Source: Datisca glomerata (Eukaryota; Streptophyta; Magnoliopsida; Cucurbitales; Datiscaceae). Taken from it: a DNA stretch of 64,000 nt. Location: positions 1,101,790 through 1,165,789 of the forward strand of contig QANY01004770.1 in the NCBI GenBank assembly GCA_003255025.1. The letters are read 5' to 3'. The stretch's first letter is position 1, and every line of letters begins with the position of its first letter. The notes under the pieces were generated by a model, which was not told where the DNA came from, searched no databases, and saw nothing but the letters and a program-made list of their open reading frames with translations. The translations under genes and the position numbers were made by a program. Shown here piece after piece: positions 57,786 to 64,000 of the stretch.

Positions 57786-58789
57786 TAGAGGTGGCAAGTT
57801 GACCGGTTTAGTCCCTGAAGCTGACTGAACCGGCCCGTTATAATCTGAGTCAGGCCTGACCCGGTATTGAACAATATCGAGCTGGTTAAGGCCTGCGGGC
57901 CAGCTCCGGGCCATCACTGGCCATGCCTTCAAGGCCTACAGCCAGGCCCGGACTGGCCCGTGAATCCACTCTTTTATCTTAAAAATTGAACAATAATGTT
58001 TGTATTGAAGTTTGAGCATTTGACTTCTCCCTTATAACTCACACTTTTTACCAATAGACCATAACAATCTTTGTTAAATATATTATTTAAAATATATTCT
58101 TATTATCTTTTAACACATTTTATCAAAAATTCATATAATATACTTTTGAGATAAATGTATTTAATTAAATAAAAAATAATATTTTTCATTTAAATGAATA
58201 TTTTATTCAATAAAAAATAGAATTCATGAAAATTTAATAAATATTGATTTAATATTCCTAATATTTGTTGTTGTGTTAATGAATATGAATTATAAATTAG
58301 TTATTAATTATTTATTATAACTTTAGATTTTACATGAATATGAATATCACTAATTTATGAATTTAATAAATAAAATAATTATTTTACTTATTATTACAAA
58401 TTTTTCTATTGAGATTTTAAAGTAATAAAATAAAATTATTATAAGAAAGTAACATGATTTTCATATAGCTTAGTAGTAATCCCTACACTTCATCTATTCT
58501 CCAATAAGGTTCAACTCTCCACATCTACATTTTTTAGAAATAAATCACATTAGAGGGAGGGGAAACGGGCTGGTCCGGTTATTTAATTGAGATCGACCCA
58601 TGAACCGGACCGTCAGAGATCCGACCCGTGAGTACATGGGCCAGTTCAACAGAGTATTCTGGGTGGCCCTAAAATTACAGCGGCCCGGCCCGGGCCCGAC
58701 TTGTGAACCGGTGGAAAAGGCCCGGGACCGGCCTGTGAACCGCCCTGGCCAAGCATTGCCGGGTCGGACCGGCCCGGTTCTCACCTCTA
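57786..58789 (-). mobile_element. GGCCCG-rich hAT-like miniature element, copy 2 (complete)
   Basis: Ends are TAGAGGTGGCAAG (57786-57798) and ...TCTCACCTCTA (58779-58789), a terminal inverted repeat of about 10 bp typical of hAT. Both subterminal regions are rich in CCGGCCCG/GGGCCGG words; the middle is very AT-rich. No transposase. A clean 8-bp target duplication is not visible (CTTATAGT against CTTTGTCA). It sits in the leader of copia H. Short frames in the GC-rich ends are by-products of composition. Confidence 0.7.
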
Positions 58790-59190
58790 CTTTGTCAAAA
58801 ACGATAAGACGGAAACAAGCACGCTTTTTGGGCGCTTAATTTCCATGAAGTATCAAGGCAAAAGGAACATACATTATGAAAATGTCTAACATTGCTTCAA
58901 ACTTAAGGCACTTAAGCACGAGATGTCAGATGACTTGCTCATACATTAGTATTGATCTCTCTTCTTCTACAATACAGTCAGTTTAAAATCAGTTATAACT
59001 GTCAAAATGAGAAACAAACTCTCAATGAGCTTATTTCATATTATGTGTAAGATGAAGAGTGGATGAATCATGATAAGACTGAAAGTGCTCATTTTGCTAG
59101 CACTTCAAGGACAAAGTCAAAAAGAGGAAGAAGAATCAGGAAACTGCTAAGGGTCTAGTAGAAAAAAAATAGTGTAAAGGCAATGATGGT

Positions 59191-59235
59191 TGTTTCTCAT
59201 ATGGGAAGGCTCGACATGCAAAGAAGGATTGTACC
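59191..59235 (+). pseudogene. Copia H: gag zinc knuckle
   Basis: CFSYGKARHAKKDC: a CX2CX4HX4C knuckle with the second Cys replaced by Tyr. The rest of gag upstream (58900-59190) is too broken to describe beyond QNETLNELISYYV-like text at 59010-59050. Confidence 0.75.
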
Positions 59236-59754
59236 AAATATCACGTATGACGTGTCAAGAAATGATTGATTAAACTACCAAAATCCAACTGATGCTGAAA
59301 GATTCATTTATGTGGGAGATGGAGAATCAGTAGAAGTAGAGGCTATTGGGCGTTATAGGTTGTTATTGAGAACTTGATTTTATTTGGATTTATTTGATAC
59401 TTGTGTTGTATCGTCGTTTAGACACATTTGATTTTTGTTTCTAAGTTGGACAAAATAGTTTATTGTTGTTCATTTAGAAATAATCAGTTTAGCTTATCAA
59501 TAAATTCAAACCTAGTTAGAATCAATTCTCTTATGTTTATGATAACTTATATTTGCTTGATGTTAATACATCTTATAATGAAACCTTGCATAATGAATCA
59601 CGAGGTACTGAAAAGAAAATTAATAAGGAAAACTCAACCACACTTTGGTACAAATGATTGTGTCAGATGGTATTTTAGAATTCCTTGATTTTTAGACCAT
59701 AATGTAGGTGTTGAATGAATCAAGGGAAAATAGACCAAACAAAAGAAATTAGGT

Positions 59755-60330
59755 GCCAATAGAGTAATTAACATCTTAGACTTGATTCAAACAAACATTT
59801 GTGGGCTATTCCCTAAGGCTTCATGGAATTGTCAACAATACTTTATAACGTTCATAGACGACTACTCATGATATGACTACCTATTTCTTATTCATGATAA
59901 ATTAGAGTCCTCGCATGTGTTCAAAGTATTTAAGGTTGAAGTTGAGAACCAATTCAATAAAGAAATAAAAGTGTCATATTTGACCGTGGTGGTAAATATT
60001 ATGATAAACCTGATGGTTCATGAGAGTAATGTCCAGGGTCATTTACCCAATTCTTAGAGGAATGTGGTATAATCCCACGGTACACCATGTGAGGTTCACT
60101 TAGCATGAACAGTGTTGCTAAGAAATGAGATAGAACCCTTAAGGACATGATGAGAAGTATAATTAGTCATTCTACCATATCGGAATCACTTTAGGGAGAG
60201 GCACTAAAGACAACAGCTTATATCCTTAATATAGTACCAACTAAAGCAGCTATGAAAACACCTTATGAGCTTTGGATACACAAAAAGCCTAGTTTGAATC
60301 ATTTTCACATTTAGGGATGTCCAGTTGAGA
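59755..60330 (+). pseudogene. Copia H: integrase
   Basis: The forward frame reads DLIQTNICGLFPKASWN, where Asn stands in place of the first catalytic Asp (usual TDICGPFP), then QQYFITFIDDYS and a stop. Further blocks in other frames: SLDVFKVFKVEVENQF-type at 59910-59950, FLEECGIIPRYTM (60054-60090), RTLKDMMRSIISHST at about 60130-60175, and AAYILNIVPTKAAMKTPYEL at about 60215-60270, ending with the W-x-H-x-K-P block. Confidence 0.8.
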
Positions 60331-60894
60331 CAGGGCCGGATAGGCTACATGAAAAGAAATTGGACTCCAAAATAGTTAGTAACTACTTTATTGGTTATTA
60401 TGAGCGATCAATAGGCTGTAAGTTCTATGATCCCACGCTAAGGAATAATTTTAAGATGGGAACTGCAACATTTTTTAGGATGTTGAGTTTGGGGGGAGAA
60501 ATAAACCATGTGACATTGTCTTTTAGGAGGAATCATCTTCAATTCCTACTACAGCCACTACTTTTGATGGTGCGTAAGTTTTCATTCTTATCATTGATCA
60601 AGAAGTAGATCTAGAACCACAACAAGACAATATTGAACAAACCCTCATTCAAGTTGAGATTAATATTCCAAAAGAACAAACTCAATAAGCTTAAGATGCA
60701 ATGCGACTAAGGAAATCCATGAGAGAAAGGATAAGTTATTTCATATAATTATGTGGCATTTCTCCAAAAAAATGATGAACATAATAAATTGTGGAAGATG
60801 ATGCAATCAACTTTTATCAAGTCATGCAAGATATTAATTGTAAAAAGTAGATTGAGACTATGAATGAAGAGTATAAATTTATGCATGATAATTA

Positions 60895-61560
60895 AGTTTG
60901 GGATCTTATCAATTTACCAGAAGGTAAGAAGCCCGTTGGTTGTAAATGAATATTTAAAACCAAAAGGGATTCAAAATGTAATGGGGAAAATTATAAAGCT
61001 CGTCTTATAGCTAAAAGCTTTACTCAAAAGGAAGGCATTGATTTCTTCGGCTTCAATGAAAGAACCTTTTAGAATAATTATGATACTTGTTGCACATTTT
61101 GATCTTGAGCTATATCAGATGGATGTTAAAACTTAGTTTTTCAATAGAGATATTGATGAAACAATTTATATGGTGTAACCAGAAAATTTTATGGTTGGAG
61201 ATCTAAATAATATAGTCTGCAAACTAAAGAAATCTTCTATCTATGGGCTAAAATAAGCCTCCCATCAATGGTACCACAAATTTCATCAAATCATCACCTT
61301 ATTTGGTTTTGAGACAAATATTGTTGATGACTGTGTGTATCCCAAGTTCAATGGGAGTAAGTTCATATTCCTAATTCTTTATGTTAATGATATATTGCTT
61401 GCTAGCAATGATTTAGGTATGTTGCACAAGATCAAGAGATTTTTTTTTCTAAAAAATTTGAAATTAAAGATCTTGATAAAGCTTCTTTTGTTTTATCCAT
61501 CCAGAGACATCTGGATCATTCTCGAGGTATTTTTGGATTATCACAAAAGAACTATATAAA
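60895..61560 (+). pseudogene. Copia H: reverse transcriptase
   Basis: WDLINLPEGKKPVGCK opens RT at about 60900. KRDSKCNGENYKARLIAKSF follows, then text around the YQMDVKT block at about 61105. The catalytic box is LYVNDILLASND (codons 61380-61391), so the first Asp of YVDD is Asn. The frame continues to the K-F-E-I-K-D-L region at about 61460 before shifting. Confidence 0.85.
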
Positions 61561-61689
61561 AATGTACTTAAAAGGTTTGAATGCAAGATTGTAAACCAGG
61601 TGACACCCATGTCACTAAAGGAGACAAAATTTACCTTAATCAGTGCCCTAAGAATAGCCTTAACACTAAAGAAATGTAGAAGATTTCTA

Positions 61690-62260
61690 ATGAAATTGTT
61701 GTGGGGAGTCTAATGTATGCTCAAGTCTGTGCGCATCTAGACATTGCGTACATTGTTGAAGTGTTGGGCATATATCTTAGTAACCATAGAATGGATGATT
61801 GGAAAGTAGCCAAACGGATTATGACATACCTGCTGAAAATAAAAGATTACGTGCTCATGTATAAACGGTCAGATCAGCTAGAGATCATTGAGTATTTTGA
61901 CTGTGATTTTGCTGGATGTCAAGACAGCAAAAGATCCAATTCAGGCTACATTTACTTGTTGGCTAGTGGAGCCATTTCTTGGAAGAGTGTCAAACATACG
62001 CTCATAGCTTCGTCCACCATGGCAGCATAATTTGTAACATGTTATGAGGCATCCAATCATGAAATATAGCTGTGGATTTTATCACTGGGCTACACATTAT
62101 TGAGAACATTGAAAGACCACAAAAGTTGTATTGTGATAATAAATCTACAATTTAACATTCCAAATGTAACAAGAGCTCATTAAAGTCAAAGCATGTTGAG
62201 ATTAAATTCTAGGTTGTAAAAGAAATAGTACAGAATGGCTAGATGTCCGTAGTATAAATT
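61690..62260 (+). pseudogene. Copia H: RNase H
   Basis: 61701-62030 is open: MGSLMYAQVCAHLDIAYIVE, LGIYLSNHRMDDWKVAKRIM, YFDCDFAGCQDSKRSNSGYI, LLASGAISWKSVKHTLIASS and TMAA before a stop. The first RNase H Asp (CDFAGC) is kept. Later blocks (YCDNKSTI, K-H-V-E-I-K) occur to 62215. The usual Glu in STMEAE is lost to the stop. Confidence 0.85.
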
Positions 62261-62766
62261 GGGACAAACTCCATATAGTGAATCGGCTCACTATGGGATT
62301 ACCACCCAAGTTTTTTCACGAGCACACTGCTCATATGGGTGTTACGTTGTTGGAGGATATCATGGTTTAGTGGGAGTTTGTTTATTGCTCTATATTGTGT
62401 TTCGTGAACATTTGTGTATTTGGTATTTTCTAATAAAAAATAAAGTGATTCAGCTCATTCCACTTTGTGATATTATGTTGTTGTTGACATCACTAAAGTA
62501 AAGTAGGACCAGTTAGAAATAGATATGTAATTGCATGTAATTTTCCATGCTATACATCCATGATTGATTTTATGTGGTTGTATTAATATATGTGATCATT
62601 GATGAGTTTAGTTACAATAAAGGTAACGGAGACAGCTTTGATCCTATGCCAATATAGTCAATGATCGAGATTGGTTCGGATATATCTTATGTTTGAGATA
62701 GAAAATTTTGGGAGCTCATAAAGTTAAACACATTTATAAGGTTACATATGTGGTTCAATGAGAGAT

Positions 62767-63158
62767 TGTTGAAAAAAAGTTAAACACATACAAAGTTCTA
62801 AGGCTTATGGGTATAATTATCATGAAATTAATATGTAGATACTAGAATGATATTTTTAATTTTTTGAAGGGTCAATTTAGAAATATCAAAAGTTATTAAC
62901 TGCATAATTAATTAAAAGAGTTAAGATCCTCAAATTAAACAAGCAAACCATTTTTCTTTGAACGGTTATCTCTATTCCTTCAAGAGAGAATTCTGAAAAA
63001 TAACCCAAGGGGTTGTGTCAATTTGGAAGATATGATCCTTTACTTTCTCATTCAATTATGCATGAAACCATGTAAGTCTTTCACAATTAAGTTCTCCACT
63101 TCTTTCTTTTCATTGAAATCAAAATAGAATATGTATTTAAAATCTTGTGATTGAATTT
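62767..63158 (+). repeat. Copia H 3' LTR, truncated
   Basis: Starts TGTTGAAAAAAAGTTAAAC after CAATGAGAGAT and follows the 5' LTR until about 63158, where gypsy D-family LTR sequence begins. About 146 bp of the LTR end are missing. Confidence 0.8.
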
Positions 63159-63747
63159 TATAGATGCAAGGGCGTGGGTGAGGTGGATGAGTGATCTACT
63201 CCTAGCTCGTGACCTGAACAATGCCTGAGAACGTCGGGGAGGACGCCAGGAGGTGAAGGGGGAGTACTCTAGACACTCAATGGTGGTGACAAATGCTTGT
63301 TCTATCTCTCTCTAGAAGTGAGAGTTTCTTACTCTAGAAATGAGAGCTTCTCTCTCTAAAGTGGGAGCTTCTCTCTCTAATTTTCAATCCCTTCAAATGA
63401 AGGAGAAGTCCTCCTTTTATAAGTGAACAAAAGGAGGGGGGCCATTGCAACTAATCCCTTAATTAGTTGTAAGCCCGCCAATAAAATCGTGCCACCTAAG
63501 CTGACTAATCATGCTTCGGTGAGTAAGAGTATGATTACACATGAGCCAATCAGGTGGTGCCAGGAGGGTCTTTGTGTAATGACCATGATCCATGGGGGAT
63601 TACACATGCACCTCGGTGGCGTCAACCCAAGGGGTCCACCTCAGTGGTGACACTCTATGGTACGTCCTTGGTGGTGACACTCCCGATATGCCGTAAGACT
63701 TGCGCTTTGCGGGTAGTCAACGTTGAGGTCGTCAACCCTCATGTACA
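63159..63747 (-). repeat. Gypsy D-family LTR, minus strand
   Basis: Reverse complement of the gypsy D LTR, from TATAGATGC (TGTAGATGC expected) to CCTCATGTACA. It has the palindromic CTCTAGAAATGAGAG words and the TATA region (CCTTTTATAAG near 63412), but is 589 bp against 915-1018 bp for the D copies. It interrupts the 3' LTR of copia H. Confidence 0.8.
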
Positions 63748-64000
63748 TTTAGTCCCCTGTGAAAGCACAGTGTGGGTAATCGTTCTTGTACACAATTTTT
63801 TCAATGTAGAAATTAGTTGTATTATCAAGTCCCTGATCCCTTGATCATCGTTACGTTGTGAATGTGGGATGCGTCGATCCATCATGCCCAATGTGCCTCC
63901 TTTGCGTGGTGTAGGCATTTTCATGTGACATGGGGTCAAATTTCCAATCCCCTCAAATGAAGGAGGAGTCCTCCTTTTATAAGTGAACAAAAGGAGGGGG
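63748..64000 (-). mobile_element. Rearranged remnant of a gypsy D-family element at the window edge
   Basis: 63748-63943 matches, in reverse complement, the end of the D internal region (44496-44685). From 63944 the sequence is again LTR (the TATA part, AAATGAAGGAGGAGTCCTCC), so LTR is joined directly to the internal 3' end. The whole coding region is deleted. The second LTR runs off the window. Confidence 0.7.

Larger units (their letters stand above)
56333..63158 (+). mobile_element. Ty1/copia element H
   Basis: 5' LTR 56333-56870, primer-binding site 56872-56885, leader interrupted by a hAT-like element (57786-58789), zinc knuckle 59191-59235, integrase 59755-60320, RT 60895-61560, RNase H 61690-62260, polypurine region CAATGAGAGAT, 3' LTR 62767-63158. 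Many stops and shifts. The 3' LTR is cut at 63158 by a gypsy D-family LTR. The 5' end lies in a tandem duplication. Confidence 0.85.

Noticed and set aside
57778..58797. 8-bp target duplication of the hAT-like element
   Set aside because: CTTATAGT and CTTTGTCA agree at only three positions.
58545..58839. Open frames on both strands in GC-rich sequence
   Set aside because: They come from the GGCCCG-rich end of the hAT-like element, where stops are rare by composition.

Overview
The window is plant nuclear DNA, most likely from a eudicot. It is AT-rich, has one intact split gene with short AT-rich GT-AG introns, and the rest is a deep pile of decayed plant retrotransposons and small DNA transposons. 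I see no rRNA, tRNA, CRISPR array or bacterial-type operon. The species cannot be named from what is here.

Layout. 1-7.6 kb is gene-free: a hAT-like fragment, a 0.66 kb foldback repeat, a 106-bp triplication, a degenerate ~20-bp array and an LTR-like repeat that recurs at 21.9 kb. The only intact gene is at 7.9-10.2 kb: two exons, 722 residues, a RING-H2 plus von Willebrand A protein of the WAV3/EDA40 E3 ubiquitin ligase family, with G-box, TATA box and an upstream ORF in its leader. 11.6-21.7 kb holds two minus-strand Ty1/copia elements (A and B); a ~1 kb insertion sits inside the integrase of A. 24.7-31.8 kb is a plus-strand copia element (C) with both LTRs. 32.9-45.6 kb is a Ty3/gypsy element (D) with both LTRs, gag, protease, part of RT, an RVT_3-type RNase H, integrase and, on the opposite strand between integrase and the 3' LTR, a spliced plant mobile domain (PMD) gene. 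45.8-47.2 kb is a LINE fragment (E). 47.2-49.4 kb is a long LTR with primer-binding site (F), carrying a run of hairpins. 50.3-52.5 kb is a copia RNase H remnant plus 3' LTR (G). 53.6-63.2 kb is a fourth copia element (H) whose 5' flank, LTR and leader are tandemly duplicated and whose leader carries a GGCCCG-rich hAT-like element. The right edge holds a minus-strand, rearranged copy of the gypsy D LTR, inserted in the 3' LTR of H.

No retroelement here looks autonomous: every polyprotein has stops, frameshifts or deletions, and three of five reverse transcriptases have lost a catalytic aspartate. Only the RING/vWA gene looks functional. The points most worth a second look are the antisense intron-containing PMD gene inside element D, the hairpin cluster at 48.2-48.45 kb, the foldback repeat at 1.2-1.86 kb, the upstream ORF and altered metal site of the RING/vWA protein, and the tandem LTR-leader duplication at 53.6-57.6 kb.
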